Shown one piece after another: positions 36,096 through 45,297 of a stretch of 64,000 bases of DNA. The stretch spans positions 1-64,000 of the forward strand of contig JAJPKJ010000048.1 in NCBI GenBank assembly GCA_021323755.1. The letters run 5' to 3'. The DNA comes from Chitinophagales bacterium (GTDB taxonomy: Bacteria; Bacteroidota; Bacteroidia; Chitinophagales; Chitinophagaceae). The notes under the pieces were generated by a model. It searched no databases. It worked only from the letters and a program-made list of their open reading frames with translations, and was not told the origin of the DNA. Numbering within the stretch: the first letter of the stretch is position 1; every line of letters starts with the position of its first letter. The position numbers and the translations under genes are program-made.

Positions 36096-38183
36096 ATGCA
36101 TTTACTAAACAATGAAGCAATGCAAGCCATTTGCTGGACGTTGATCCACTCTTTGTGGCAAGGCCTATTACTTGCTGTGATTGGAGGTATCATTATCCTG
36201 GTTACAAAAAAATCAAATTCCGCAATACGATATAATTTATTATCCGGTTTGTTTCTTGCTTTTATTCTAACAGTTTTTTTCACTTTTGAAAGACAATACA
36301 ATCTTGCTTCGGTAAATAATAAAATTTCAGATTCACATGTAACAGCTCATTCAATTCAAAATATTAAATCCATAGTTTCTTCTGTTGACGAAACTCCCCC
36401 CGAAAAAAATAATATTGCAATATTCATTGATTATTTCAATGAGCATGCTTCCTTGATAGTAACCATTTGGTTTATTGTTCTAAGCGCCCAATTAATAAAT
36501 CTCATTGCGAATGCAGCCTACATTCAGCGCATCAAGCATTACAAAACATATTATCCTCCTATATATTGGAAAAGAAGAGTGAACGAACTTGCAGAGAAAC
36601 TAAATGTAAAACAAAAAATAGTATTGCTGCAGTCGGGAATTGTAAAAGTGCCGGTGATGGTTGGATTTTTTAAACCGGTCATCTTATTCCCATTAAGCTT
36701 ATTGTCACAATTACCGCCCGAGCAAATTGAGGCAGTGTTGCTCCACGAACTGGCGCATATCAAGCGCAAGGATTATTTCGTGAACATGCTTCAAAACCTT
36801 GCTGAAATCATTTTCTTTTTTAATCCAGGTCTCCTGTGGATCTCATCATTAATAAAAGATGAACGCGAAAATTGCTGCGATGATATCGCATTAAGAGCGA
36901 TCAATAATAAAAAAGAATTTATTCATGCACTTGTTTCCTTCCAGGAATTTCATTTGGAAAATTCAAAGTATTCTCTTGCATTTCCCGGAAGAAAAAATCA
37001 TCTGTTGAATCGTATAAAAAGAATTATTACCAGCAACAATAAAACACTTAACAATATGGAAAAGATCTCACTGGCATCATGCATTATTATTATTGGATTG
37101 ATAGTATTTGCGTTCAAACCTACCGACGAAAAGAATACATTTCAAAAACAAACGGCATCAAATGTATCTCCAATTGTTCACCTGAAAGATACAGTTCCTG
37201 GTACGCAGGAAAGCAGATCATTATTTTCTTACAGCACGAAATTAGATGGTAAAGAATACAGAATAAAGGAAGTGAATGATAAAGTGACGGAGTTTCTTGT
37301 TGACGGGAAAAAAATTCCAGATGATAAGATAAAAGACTACCAGGATATTATTGACAGGATTCATATACAAGCAAAAAAGGAACAGGAAGAATTACAATTG
37401 CAGAATGAAGCATTGCAAAAAGAAAGAAATGAAATGATGGAACAAAGGGAAATAATGGCAAAAAAACAGCAGGAAATGGACGAACTGGAAAATAGAGATA
37501 GAGCGACGGAATATGCCCGCAAAGCGGAGAAGCTAGAAATGATGAATAAACTACTTGCAGAACAGGAAGCCCTCAACTTAAAATTGGATCAGTTGAAAAG
37601 AATGCAGGAAATGGATGCTTTGGCTGAAAGCAAATCCATATATGGAAAACCTGAGTTATTAAATGATCAGCAATCAGCGCTGATTGCTCAAAACGAAGAT
37701 ATGAAAAAGGCCCTGGCTGATATCGCCTATAAATCAAGAATAATCAGGGATAAGGGCGCTACCGATGCAGATTCACGAAAGCTTATGTACGATTTGCAAG
37801 ATCATGCAAAAGAATTGTATGAACAACAGGAGATACTGAATAAAGAAATGCGGAATAAAATGCTGATGGACGCAAGATTGCACGATAATAATTCTTTGCC
37901 CTTCAGAAGAGATGATGTACTCATGGAAGTACCCAGAGCGCCTTTTGCCAATGGGGTTATTGAAAGGATCGTTGAAAATATGCTTGATGCAAAACTTATT
38001 ACCAGCGTGGATGATCTTTCTTTCACTTTAAATAAAAAAGAATTTAAGATAAATGGAGTAGTTCAACCTGAGGAGATACATCAGAGATTTAAAGAAAGCT
38101 ATATTAAGGGCAATAGCAACAACCACATAAAATATTCGAAACACGGGGGTTCCACCAGCACAGAGGCAATTATCAATGATTAA
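36096..38183 (+). CDS. M56 (BlaR1-like) sensor peptidase with coiled-coil domain
   Basis: A 695-residue protein. The ATG at 36096 puts the first membrane helix at the N terminus; the frame to 36039 overlaps blaI and is heptad repeat. Four helices surround HELAHIKRKD (H217, E218, H221) and ERENCCDDIAL (third-ligand region). After a further membrane helix (about 330-345) comes a periplasmic or cytoplasmic region with a strongly charged coiled coil (about 425-520, rich in Glu/Gln/Lys/Met) and a second helical stretch, without a penicillin-binding domain. It should cleave or trigger loss of the partner BlaI on an unknown signal. Confidence 0.85.
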   Translation: MHLLNNEAMQAICWTLIHSLWQGLLLAVIGGIIILVTKKSNSAIRYNLLSGLFLAFILTVFFTFERQYNLASVNNKISDSHVTAHSIQNIKSIVSSVDETPPEKNNIAIFIDYFNEHASLIVTIWFIVLSAQLINLIANAAYIQRIKHYKTYYPPIYWKRRVNELAEKLNVKQKIVLLQSGIVKVPVMVGFFKPVILFPLSLLSQLPPEQIEAVLLHELAHIKRKDYFVNMLQNLAEIIFFFNPGLLWISSLIKDERENCCDDIALRAINNKKEFIHALVSFQEFHLENSKYSLAFPGRKNHLLNRIKRIITSNNKTLNNMEKISLASCIIIIGLIVFAFKPTDEKNTFQKQTASNVSPIVHLKDTVPGTQESRSLFSYSTKLDGKEYRIKEVNDKVTEFLVDGKKIPDDKIKDYQDIIDRIHIQAKKEQEELQLQNEALQKERNEMMEQREIMAKKQQEMDELENRDRATEYARKAEKLEMMNKLLAEQEALNLKLDQLKRMQEMDALAESKSIYGKPELLNDQQSALIAQNEDMKKALADIAYKSRIIRDKGATDADSRKLMYDLQDHAKELYEQQEILNKEMRNKMLMDARLHDNNSLPFRRDDVLMEVPRAPFANGVIERIVENMLDAKLITSVDDLSFTLNKKEFKINGVVQPEEIHQRFKESYIKGNSNNHIKYSKHGGSTSTEAIIND

Positions 38184-38210
38184 AATCAGGCGCTCTCAAA
38201 AAAAGATTTT

Positions 38211-40670
38211 TTAGAATTTTACATTTACAGCGAACATAAAATTGGTGGTTGCCATCGGGAATAAGAAATTTTCTGTTATTAGTTGTCCGCCATAGATATA
38301 GCTGTAGGTATATCCGTTAGGTTCATATTTTTTATTGAATACATTATTTAACTGAAAAATAAGATTCACCTCTTTAATCTCCTTGAACCTAACGGTGTAT
38401 ATCATGCGTAAATTTTCAACAAAATAACTGTTGAGTTTTCTGTCTTCATGTTGTGAGTTGTCTAAGTATTCTTTACTCACATATTTGCTTATTAAACTCA
38501 GTTCGTAATTTTTTAAGACAGGAAAATTAAGTGTTGCTGCCCCAACGATAGAAGGGGAAAATGCAATATCAGTGAGCTTGTAAAAATTGGTTTTCTGTCC
38601 ACCACTGTCGTAGTCATCAATATATTCCGTATAATTTTTTACTTTATTTCGACTGAAAGAAATATTCGCTTCAGCATTGAACCAATCAGTAAATTTTGCG
38701 CTTCCCTGTAATTCAATTCCTAGACGATAACTGCCGGGAATATTAATTCGCGTGTATTCTCCTACATAATTAATCTTTCCGTTCAATACCAATTCGTTTT
38801 TATAAAGCATATAATATCCAGTTGCACTCCATGAATATCGAGAATTTTTCTTTCCGATATTTAATTCAAAATCGTTGAGCGCTTCGGGTTTGGGCTTATC
38901 ACTGTTTGCGGTTTCAAAATCATTTCTGTCAGGTTCATGATTTGCTAATGAGTAAGAAAAATAATTATCCCACCCATCGTTTGTATAACTGATACCAATC
39001 TTTGGGTTATAAAAATTATAAGTCGTCTTTACGATTAATAAAGGATTATCATCAAAGCCATCGATTGCATAAGCAATTCGCCGATATTGAAGATCTGCGA
39101 ATAATGTAAAGTGACCCACCAGGTCTTGCTGCCATTTTCCGTACACATTAAAATCGGTTTTGTAAGCAGGTTCGTTATACCATTTATAGTTTGGTGGAAT
39201 GCCGCCGTTCTGTGCCCAGGTTATGATTCCATAATGTTTACCATCATATTTATCCCAGCCGCCGCCGATAGTGAATTGTGTTTTTTGATGTTTGTATTGT
39301 AATGAAAAAATTCCACCATAGAAATAATTATTCAACCATAATTGACGAATGAGATCGGTGCTTTGTAATGTGTCGATGCCAATGATCTGATTTGGCAATC
39401 CATAAACAGCATATTTTGCATTTGATGAATCACCCTGGTCGTGATATTCTTCATAATATCCATAACCGCGCGTTAAGAACCCGGCAACGTTCATAGATAT
39501 ACGCTGATTGATTTGGTGGTTAAAAAAAAGCTGGTAATGATTTTGCCAATAATTATCTGTTTGATTTTGGTAAGTAAAATAGTTGTACCTGCGATTTTTT
39601 GAATTAAACAGGTTCAACGAATCGGCTTGGGTAAAATATAATGAACCGACATTATCCGCATAATGCTGATCCAGCGCGGTCTTATTGCCATCCACTTTGG
39701 CCTCCGGAATTCCATTCCATGCCTGGTATGTTTTTTCTTCCCCCTGAATAATATTAAATCGCAAGGAAGAATTATTCGAATAATAGGCCGCCGATAAAAA
39801 CAAGGATTTTAAATTGCTCGTGGCGCGATCAATATAACCATCACTGGTGATCTGCGATAACCTTGCATCAATTGTAAAATGATCATTCAGCAAACCGGAC
39901 CCGACTTTCAGGGTATTTTTCCAGGTATTGAAAGAGCCATAACTATTATTGATCTCGGCGTAAGCTTTATCATTAAATTCATTGGTAGAAAAATTGATTG
40001 TTGCGCCAAAAGCACCGGCGCCATTTGAAGAGGTTCCAACACCGCGTTGAATTTGAATGCTGTTGACCGATGAAGCAAAATCAGGAAGATCAACAAAATA
40101 AATTGATTGTTCTTCCGCATCATTATAGGGAATTCCATTCAGCGTCATATTAATGCGCGAATCGTCAGTGCCGCGGATGTAAATGCCGGTGTAGCCAACA
40201 CCGTTGCCCGCATCAGAATTAATGACAACGCCGGGAGTCTGGTTTAAAATGAAAGGAAGATCTTGGCCAAGATTATTTTGTTCGATGTATTCTTTTGTAA
40301 GATTCGTTTTTGTGAAGGGTGCCTTTTCTCCTGCACGCAATGCCTTTATTTCCACAGGTTGTAAAAATAATTTCATCTGCGATAACGAAATTGTGACCAG
40401 TCTTTCATTAATATTAATTATCGAGTCGAATGTTTTGTAACCTACACTTGTGATCTTTAATTTGTAATTGCCCGGCTTTACTCTTTTAAACTGGAAAACT
40501 CCGGCATCATTGGTTGAAGTGGTGCCAATGCCATTGATAAAGACTGTTGCGCCGGCTACCGGTAATCCGGTCAATGAATCAACAATTTTTCCTTTTGAAT
40601 TGATTTGCGCCACTGCCAAATGCACAGTAAAAAGTGAAGAACAAAACATAAAAACTAACCTGCTTTTCAT
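38211..40670 (-). CDS. TonB-dependent receptor under TPP riboswitch
   Basis: An 819-residue outer membrane receptor. The start at 40670 gives signal MKSRLVFMFCSSLFTVHLAVA; 40682 is an alternative. A carboxypeptidase-regulatory-like domain (SLTGLPVAGATVFINGIGTT, KLKITSVGYKTF) precedes the plug (FILNQTPGVVINSDAGNGVG, IYIRGTDDSRINMTLNGIPY) and the 22-strand barrel ending FMFAVNVKF. The upstream aptamer ties it to thiamine status, so thiamine, its phosphates or a precursor is the expected substrate. No thiamine biosynthesis or inner-membrane transporter gene is adjacent. Confidence 0.9.
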   Translation of the reverse strand: MKSRLVFMFCSSLFTVHLAVAQINSKGKIVDSLTGLPVAGATVFINGIGTTSTNDAGVFQFKRVKPGNYKLKITSVGYKTFDSIININERLVTISLSQMKLFLQPVEIKALRAGEKAPFTKTNLTKEYIEQNNLGQDLPFILNQTPGVVINSDAGNGVGYTGIYIRGTDDSRINMTLNGIPYNDAEEQSIYFVDLPDFASSVNSIQIQRGVGTSSNGAGAFGATINFSTNEFNDKAYAEINNSYGSFNTWKNTLKVGSGLLNDHFTIDARLSQITSDGYIDRATSNLKSLFLSAAYYSNNSSLRFNIIQGEEKTYQAWNGIPEAKVDGNKTALDQHYADNVGSLYFTQADSLNLFNSKNRRYNYFTYQNQTDNYWQNHYQLFFNHQINQRISMNVAGFLTRGYGYYEEYHDQGDSSNAKYAVYGLPNQIIGIDTLQSTDLIRQLWLNNYFYGGIFSLQYKHQKTQFTIGGGWDKYDGKHYGIITWAQNGGIPPNYKWYNEPAYKTDFNVYGKWQQDLVGHFTLFADLQYRRIAYAIDGFDDNPLLIVKTTYNFYNPKIGISYTNDGWDNYFSYSLANHEPDRNDFETANSDKPKPEALNDFELNIGKKNSRYSWSATGYYMLYKNELVLNGKINYVGEYTRINIPGSYRLGIELQGSAKFTDWFNAEANISFSRNKVKNYTEYIDDYDSGGQKTNFYKLTDIAFSPSIVGAATLNFPVLKNYELSLISKYVSKEYLDNSQHEDRKLNSYFVENLRMIYTVRFKEIKEVNLIFQLNNVFNKKYEPNGYTYSYIYGGQLITENFLFPMATTNFMFAVNVKF

Positions 40671-40730
40671 CGTTGTGAGCATTTTGGAATTAAAAAGACG
40701 CTGTGCAGGTAAATAGTGAAGCAAATATTG

Positions 40731-40820
40731 AGCACCTTCCCTGCGCAGGCATTACCCTGTTCAGGTTCTACGGGTATCATCTCAGCCTTTCCCGCCATTG
40801 GCAGGATCAGCACCCCGAGG
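40731..40820 (-). ncRNA. TPP (THI-box) riboswitch
   Basis: The minus strand has the conserved TPP aptamer in order: CTCGGGGTGCT, GGCTGAGATGATACCCG, TAGAACCTGA, AGGGTAATGCCTGCG and GGGAAGG. These are the thi-box core and the pyrophosphate- and pyrimidine-sensing loops. It lies 60 bases before the TonB receptor start. Downstream, CCTGCACA can pair with TGCGCAGG of the aptamer 3' side and is followed by TTTTT, a possible terminator alternative. Binding of TPP should lower receptor expression. Confidence 0.95.
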
Positions 40821-40965
40821 AATCTGAGAAATCATGGCAAAGATAAGAGAAAGTTATTTTTTCGGTGTAACATTATTTCAGGCTTCTACGTCCAACAGAA
40901 AACCCGGAAAATCCGGGGAGAAGCAACATTGTATAATTTTGATTGTCTTTCCTAAAACTCTTTTT

Positions 40966-41685
40966 ATGAAGAAAATAATTCTTTCAACTTTTTTATTGGT
41001 AACAGTCAGTTTTTCATTTGCACAGAATGGAAAAATTATTGATGACAGGAATGCTGAAAAGCGCAATGTTACAGGTTTTCACGCTATTCATGTTGCCAGT
41101 GGTATTGATCTTTATCTTTCCCAGGGCGATGAAGCTGTTGCGGTTAGCGCCTCTGACATAGATGTGAGAAATCACATCAGAACCGAGGTCGTGAATGGTG
41201 TATTGAAAATTTATTACCAAAACACCGGAACCTTACATTTTGGATGGGGAAATAAACATTTGAAGGCCTATGTTTCAATAAAAAATATTGACGGTCTTGA
41301 TGCTTCGGGTGGTTCTGACGTGTATTTGCAGGGAATGATAAAATCTGAAAAACTCAATATTGAACTTTCCGGCGGAAGTGATTTGAAAGGCAGTGTAGAT
41401 GTTCATGAAATGTCCATTAACCAAAGCGGCGGGTCCGATGTGAATATTTCCGGTTCGGTTGCTAGTCTTAATGTTGATGCAAGTGGTGGCAGCGATTTGA
41501 ATGGTTATGAATTGGTAACTGATTATTGCAAAATAGATGCAAGTGGTGGCAGCGATTCACACATTACGGTTAATAAAGAGCTTTCTGCAAAAGCGAGCGG
41601 CGGCAGCGACATATATTATAAAGGGAACGCAATAATCCATGAATTAAAATCCAGCGGTTCCAGCAGCGTCACCAAAAAAGGATAA
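40966..41685 (+). CDS. GIN-domain (DUF2807) secreted protein, SGGSD type
   Basis: A 239-residue exported protein (signal MKKIILSTFLLVTVSFSFAQ, start 40966; the frame upstream overlaps the riboswitch strand and is not coding). After an N-terminal beta part (AIHVASGIDLYLSQGDEAVA) it has six copies of an SGGSD unit spaced by about 12-21 residues, e.g. DASGGSDVYLQG, ELSGGSDLKG, KASGGSDIYYKG. This is the putative auto-transporter adhesin head/GIN fold, a right-handed beta-solenoid. It is followed 38 bp on by a paralogue. The function is unknown; it lacks any transporter domain. Confidence 0.87.
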   Translation: MKKIILSTFLLVTVSFSFAQNGKIIDDRNAEKRNVTGFHAIHVASGIDLYLSQGDEAVAVSASDIDVRNHIRTEVVNGVLKIYYQNTGTLHFGWGNKHLKAYVSIKNIDGLDASGGSDVYLQGMIKSEKLNIELSGGSDLKGSVDVHEMSINQSGGSDVNISGSVASLNVDASGGSDLNGYELVTDYCKIDASGGSDSHITVNKELSAKASGGSDIYYKGNAIIHELKSSGSSSVTKKG

Positions 41686-41723
41686 TCCATAAATTATTAA
41701 CCATTCAAAAAACGAATAAACAC

Positions 41724-42437
41724 ATGAAAAAGGTATTTTTTGCCATTACTGCTTTAATGATCACATGCGGTGCATTTGCGCAAGTAAAAACGTATAACGA
41801 TGCAAATGCTGAAGTGCGCAACGCAAAAGACTTCCATGCTATTAAAGTATCCACAGGAATTCACCTTTATCTTAGTCAGGGAAATGAAGAAGCGGTTGCA
41901 GTTAGCGCTTCTGATAAAGCATATATAAGCAGAATTAAAACCGAGGTGGTGAATGGTGTATTGAAAATTTATTACGATAATAAATGGAATGATTGGGGAA
42001 ATAATAATAAAAATTTGAAAGCATATGTTTCCTGTAAGACACTTGATGCCTTAAAAGGAAGTTCAGGCGCGCATGTCGATGTCGATGGGACAGTACATTC
42101 AAACACATTAAGTCTCGATTTTTCCAGCGGCGCTTCATTTAAAGGAAATGTTACGGTGACGGATTTAACTGCAGAAACAAGCAGCGGCGCACATTCCACT
42201 ATTTCTGGCACTGCTTCAAATATCAAATCTGAAGCAAGCAGCGGGAGTCATCTTGATGCTGACGATCTGCAAGCCGAAACCGCTGAAGCGGATGCAAGCA
42301 GCGGAGCACGTATTGAGCTTAATGTTAACAAACAACTTTCTGCTTCTGCAAGCAGTGGAGGGCACATTCATTACAAAGGCAATGCACTCATAAAAGATAT
42401 TGATACCAGCAGTGGAGGCGCTGTTTCAAAAAAATAA
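41724..42437 (+). CDS. GIN-domain (DUF2807) secreted protein, SSGAH type
   Basis: A 237-residue paralogue of the preceding protein, with a signal peptide (MKKVFFAITALMITCGAFAQ). The shared N-terminal half is close (FHAIKVSTGIHLYLSQGNEE, KTEVVNGVLKIYYDN), but each solenoid turn now carries SSGA/S-H/S/R instead of SGGSD: GSSGAHVDVDG, ETSSGAHSTISG, EASSGSHLDAD, SASSGGHIHYKG. The Asp ladder is thus replaced by a His-containing one. It probably arose by tandem duplication. A terminator follows. Confidence 0.87.
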   Translation: MKKVFFAITALMITCGAFAQVKTYNDANAEVRNAKDFHAIKVSTGIHLYLSQGNEEAVAVSASDKAYISRIKTEVVNGVLKIYYDNKWNDWGNNNKNLKAYVSCKTLDALKGSSGAHVDVDGTVHSNTLSLDFSSGASFKGNVTVTDLTAETSSGAHSTISGTASNIKSEASSGSHLDADDLQAETAEADASSGARIELNVNKQLSASASSGGHIHYKGNALIKDIDTSSGGAVSKK

Positions 42438-42461
42438 AGCATTACAGAGTAGTTGAAAAAC

Positions 42462-42490
42462 AAAAGCCGCGCAATTTGCGTGGCTTTTTT
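42462..42490. terminator. Intrinsic terminator between GIN gene and tRNA-fMet
   Basis: Twelve-bp stem AAAAGCCGCGCA / TGCGTGGCTTTT (one G-T pair), ATT loop, followed by T residues. It can end both the plus-strand GIN transcript and the minus-strand tRNA transcript. Confidence 0.85.
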
Positions 42491-42499
42491 ACTTATTTG

Positions 42500-42571
<72 letters not shown>

Positions 42572-42582
42572 ATATAGGGACG

Positions 42583-42614
42583 CAAAGGTAATTGTCTGTC
42601 AAATAATAGCCAAA
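42583..42614 (-). promoter_or_regulatory. Promoter of tRNA-fMet
   Basis: On the minus strand TTTG (42614-42611), a 20-bp spacer, then TACCTTTG (42590-42583), a full match to the Bacteroidetes consensus, 11 bp before the tRNA 5' end. TACCTTTG also occurs on the plus strand at 42632-42639, 9 bp before the era ATG. Confidence 0.75.
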
Positions 42615-42648
42615 CAAATTTTATCTTAACGTACCTTTGCGTTCTTTT

Positions 42649-43515
42649 ATGAAAGCAGGATATGTAAGCATTTTTGGTAAGCCCAACGCGGGAAAAAGCA
42701 CACTGCTTAATGCATTGCTGGGCGAGAAGCTGGCTATCGTTTCTCACAAAGTCCAAACGACGCGGCATCGCATCAAAGGTATTCTTACAGAAAAAGAATA
42801 TCAGGTAATTTTTTCTGATACACCGGGAATCATTCAGCCCAAATATAAACTTCACGAAAAAATGATGCAGGCCGTAAAAAATTCTTTGGAAGATGCTGAT
42901 GTTGTCATATTAATGATCGATGCCAATGATGATGTAAAAGAAAATGATGAATTGTTTGCATCCCTCAATATTAAGACTCCTGCAATTGTTGTTATTAATA
43001 AAACAGATAAAGTAAAAACTGAAAAAATAAAACAGAACACGGAGTTTTTTCAGCATAAAAAATATTGCACTAATGTGGTTGGTATTTCTGCATTGAAGAA
43101 GAAAAATATCAATGAACTGTTGCAGTCAATAATAAAATTGCTTCCGGAAGGGCAACCTTTTTTTGATGGAGATAATCTTACCGATCTGCCAGTGAAATTT
43201 TTTGTTGGTGAAATGGTGCGCGAAAAAATATTTTATTTGTACGAAGAAGAAATCCCTTATCATGCCACGGTTGTTGTTCAGGAATTTAAAGAGAAAGAAA
43301 CATTAACAAAAATACGTGCCGAGATTATTGTTCAGCGCGAGACACAAAAAGGAATTATTTTAGGAGAAAAGGGAAGCATGATAAAAAGGTTGGGCACCGA
43401 AGCAAGAAAAGACATCGAAGCATTTTTGCAAAGAAAAGTTTTTTTAGAACTTTTTGTAAAAGTGCGTCCAAAATGGCGGGATAATGAAATATTCTTAAAG
43501 GAATACGGATACTAA
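42649..43515 (+). CDS. era: GTPase Era
   Basis: A 288-residue ribosome-assembly GTPase that binds the 3' end of 16S rRNA. The ATG at 42649 is chosen over an in-frame TTG at 42637. G motifs: GKPNAGKST (G1), TTRH (G2), DTPG (G3), NKTD (G4) and SALK (G5). The C-terminal KH domain has RAEIIVQRETQKGIILGEKG and FLELFVKVRPKWRDNE. A TACCTTTG -7 element lies just upstream. der follows. Confidence 0.96.
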   Translation: MKAGYVSIFGKPNAGKSTLLNALLGEKLAIVSHKVQTTRHRIKGILTEKEYQVIFSDTPGIIQPKYKLHEKMMQAVKNSLEDADVVILMIDANDDVKENDELFASLNIKTPAIVVINKTDKVKTEKIKQNTEFFQHKKYCTNVVGISALKKKNINELLQSIIKLLPEGQPFFDGDNLTDLPVKFFVGEMVREKIFYLYEEEIPYHATVVVQEFKEKETLTKIRAEIIVQRETQKGIILGEKGSMIKRLGTEARKDIEAFLQRKVFLELFVKVRPKWRDNEIFLKEYGY

Positions 43516-43520
43516 TTAAT

Positions 43521-43569
43521 GTCAGATGTAGGATGGATGATTTTGATCTAAAATCACATCCTGCGTTAG
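43521..43569. repeat. Heptad-periodic hairpin between era and der
   Basis: GTCAGAT, GTAGGAT, GGATGAT, TTTGATC, TAAAATC, ACATCCT, GCGTTAG in one phase. The centre folds as TGATTTT-GATCT-AAAATCA, extended by GGATG/CATCC. The left units match the GTANGAT words of the ispH-GH13 tract at 27387. Confidence 0.55.
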
Positions 43570-43595
43570 ACATTGTGCACTAAATATCAAAACTT

Positions 43596-44906
43596 ATGGC
43601 AGGATTTACAGTGGCAATTGTAGGCAGACCAAATGTTGGCAAAAGTACTTTCTTTAATCGTTTACTTGAGCAGCGCAAAGCTATCGTGGACGACACAAGC
43701 GGAGTTACGCGAGACAGACAATACGGGGTTACTGACTGGAATGGTAAAACTTTCAATGTAATTGACACAGGAGGTTTTGTACCGCAAAGCGAAGATATTT
43801 TTGAGCGCGAAATAAAAAAACAAGTAATGATCGCACTGCAGGAAGCAAGTGCGGTGATTTTTATGGTTGATACTGCTACGGGCATTACCAATTTGGACCA
43901 GGCCATGGCAGATGTTTTGCGCCGAACGGAGAAGCCGGTATTTCTTGCTGTTAATAAAGTCGATAACAGCGAAAGACTGTTGGAAGCAACAGAATTTTAC
44001 AGTCTTGGCTTTGAAAATATTTTTTTTATTTCTGCAATGACAGGTAGCGGCACCGGAGAAATACTCGATGCCATAACTGCATTGATCAAAGACGATAGTG
44101 CTGAAGTCGATGAGACCGGGTTGCCAAAATTTGCAATCATCGGACAACCCAACGTTGGAAAATCTTCTTTGCTAAATGCATTAACCGGCCAGGAAAGAAC
44201 AATTGTAAGTGATATTCCCGGAACAACGCGCGACACTATTCACACGCATTATAATCTTTTTCAAAGAGAATTTATACTGATTGATACCGCTGGTATTCGC
44301 CGTAAAAGCAAAGTACATGAAGACTTGGAATTTTATTCTGTGATTCGTGCCATCAATGCAATGGATGAAGCTGATGTTTGTTTATTGTTGATCGATGCCA
44401 CAAAAGGAATTACTGCTCAGGACCTTAACATTTTTAGCCTTGCCGTAAAAAAAGGAAAAGGAATTGTGTTGCTTGTTAATAAATGGGATCTTATTACCAA
44501 AGAAACAAACAGCGCCAAAGAATATGAAAAAGAATTAAAAGAAAGGCTCGCGCCGTTAACAGACATACCGGTCGTTTTTATTTCTGCCATCGAAAAACTC
44601 CGCATTTTCAAAGTCATCGAAGTGGCGCTGGAAGTGTATGCAAACCGGCAACGTAAAGTGCCGACCTCTCAGTTAAATGATGTGATGCTCAAAGCTGTTG
44701 AATCTTATCATGCGCCCGTCGTTAGGGGTCATGCTATTAAAATAAAATATGTGACACAGCTTCCAACCATTACCCCATCTTTTGCTTTTTTTAGTAATCA
44801 CCCCGATGATATTAAGCTTCCGTATAAAAATTATCTAGAAAATCAACTTCGTAAACAGTTTAATTTCAGCGGAGTGCCGATCAGGATATTCTTTAGAAAG
44901 AAATAA
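43596..44906 (+). CDS. der: GTPase Der
   Basis: A 436-residue protein with two tandem GTPase domains and a C-terminal KH-like domain, needed for 50S subunit assembly. Domain 1: GRPNVGKST, DTGG, NKVD. Domain 2: GQPNVGKSS, DTAG (IDTAGIRRKSKV), NKWD. The KH-like end has HAIKIKYVTQLPTITPSFAF and NFSGVPIRIFFRKK. Length and order are standard. Probably cotranscribed with era (80-bp gap). Confidence 0.97.
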   Translation: MAGFTVAIVGRPNVGKSTFFNRLLEQRKAIVDDTSGVTRDRQYGVTDWNGKTFNVIDTGGFVPQSEDIFEREIKKQVMIALQEASAVIFMVDTATGITNLDQAMADVLRRTEKPVFLAVNKVDNSERLLEATEFYSLGFENIFFISAMTGSGTGEILDAITALIKDDSAEVDETGLPKFAIIGQPNVGKSSLLNALTGQERTIVSDIPGTTRDTIHTHYNLFQREFILIDTAGIRRKSKVHEDLEFYSVIRAINAMDEADVCLLLIDATKGITAQDLNIFSLAVKKGKGIVLLVNKWDLITKETNSAKEYEKELKERLAPLTDIPVVFISAIEKLRIFKVIEVALEVYANRQRKVPTSQLNDVMLKAVESYHAPVVRGHAIKIKYVTQLPTITPSFAFFSNHPDDIKLPYKNYLENQLRKQFNFSGVPIRIFFRKK

Positions 44907-44926
44907 TTGGCTGCGATAATTTAAAA

Positions 44927-44956
44927 TTTGTAAATACATATTTTTTTTTACCTTTG
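44927..44956 (+). promoter_or_regulatory. Promoter of small lipoprotein gene
   Basis: TTTG (44927-44930), an 18-bp spacer and TACCTTTG (44949-44956), 27 bp before the ATG at 44984. A full consensus match. Confidence 0.7.
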
Positions 44957-44983
44957 CGCCCATCAAAAATTAAAACAACACTG

Positions 44984-45235
44984 ATGAAAAAATTCTTTGG
45001 CGTAATTATCATTGCTGGTGCATTAACTGCATGCGGCAGTGGATCTGGTTCTTCAACTGCTGATTCTACAGTTAAAGCTGTTGATTCAACTGTAAAGGCG
45101 GCTGCTGATACATTAAAGGCAGCAGGCGATTCTGCAGCAAAAAAAATTGATTCTGCTGGTAAAGCAGTTGTTGATTCTGCAAAATCAAAAATGAGTGCGG
45201 CTGTGGATAGTGCTAAAAAAGCTTTGAAGAAATAA
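44984..45235 (+). CDS. Small Ala/Lys-rich lipoprotein
   Basis: An 83-residue protein. Signal MKKFFGVIIIAGALTAC with a lipobox (LTAC) makes a lipoprotein. The mature part is a repeated amphipathic helix of near 11-residue period built on VDSTVKAAADTLKAAGDSAA and KKIDSAGKAVVDSA units, like late-embryogenesis-type or Lpp-like helices. It may coat or span the periplasmic space; the function is unknown. It has its own promoter and terminator, so it is an abundant single-gene transcript candidate. Confidence 0.85.
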   Translation: MKKFFGVIIIAGALTACGSGSGSSTADSTVKAVDSTVKAAADTLKAAGDSAAKKIDSAGKAVVDSAKSKMSAAVDSAKKALKK

Positions 45236-45262
45236 TTTTATCGAAACATTATTTCTTTGTTT

Positions 45263-45297
45263 AATCCTTTCGAATATTTTCGAGAGGATTTTTTTTT
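45263..45297 (+). terminator. Intrinsic terminator after small lipoprotein
   Basis: AATCCTTTCGAA / TTCGAGAGGATT stem (12 bp with one T-G pair), TATT loop, and a run of T residues. Confidence 0.85.

Noticed and set aside
40903-40917. CCCGG-AAAAT-CCGGG hairpin before the first GIN gene
   Set aside because: Only a 5-bp stem, with no T-run; too weak to call a terminator.
40716-40955. 79-codon plus-strand frame over the riboswitch
   Set aside because: It is the antisense shadow of the TPP aptamer and runs into the true upstream region of the GIN gene.
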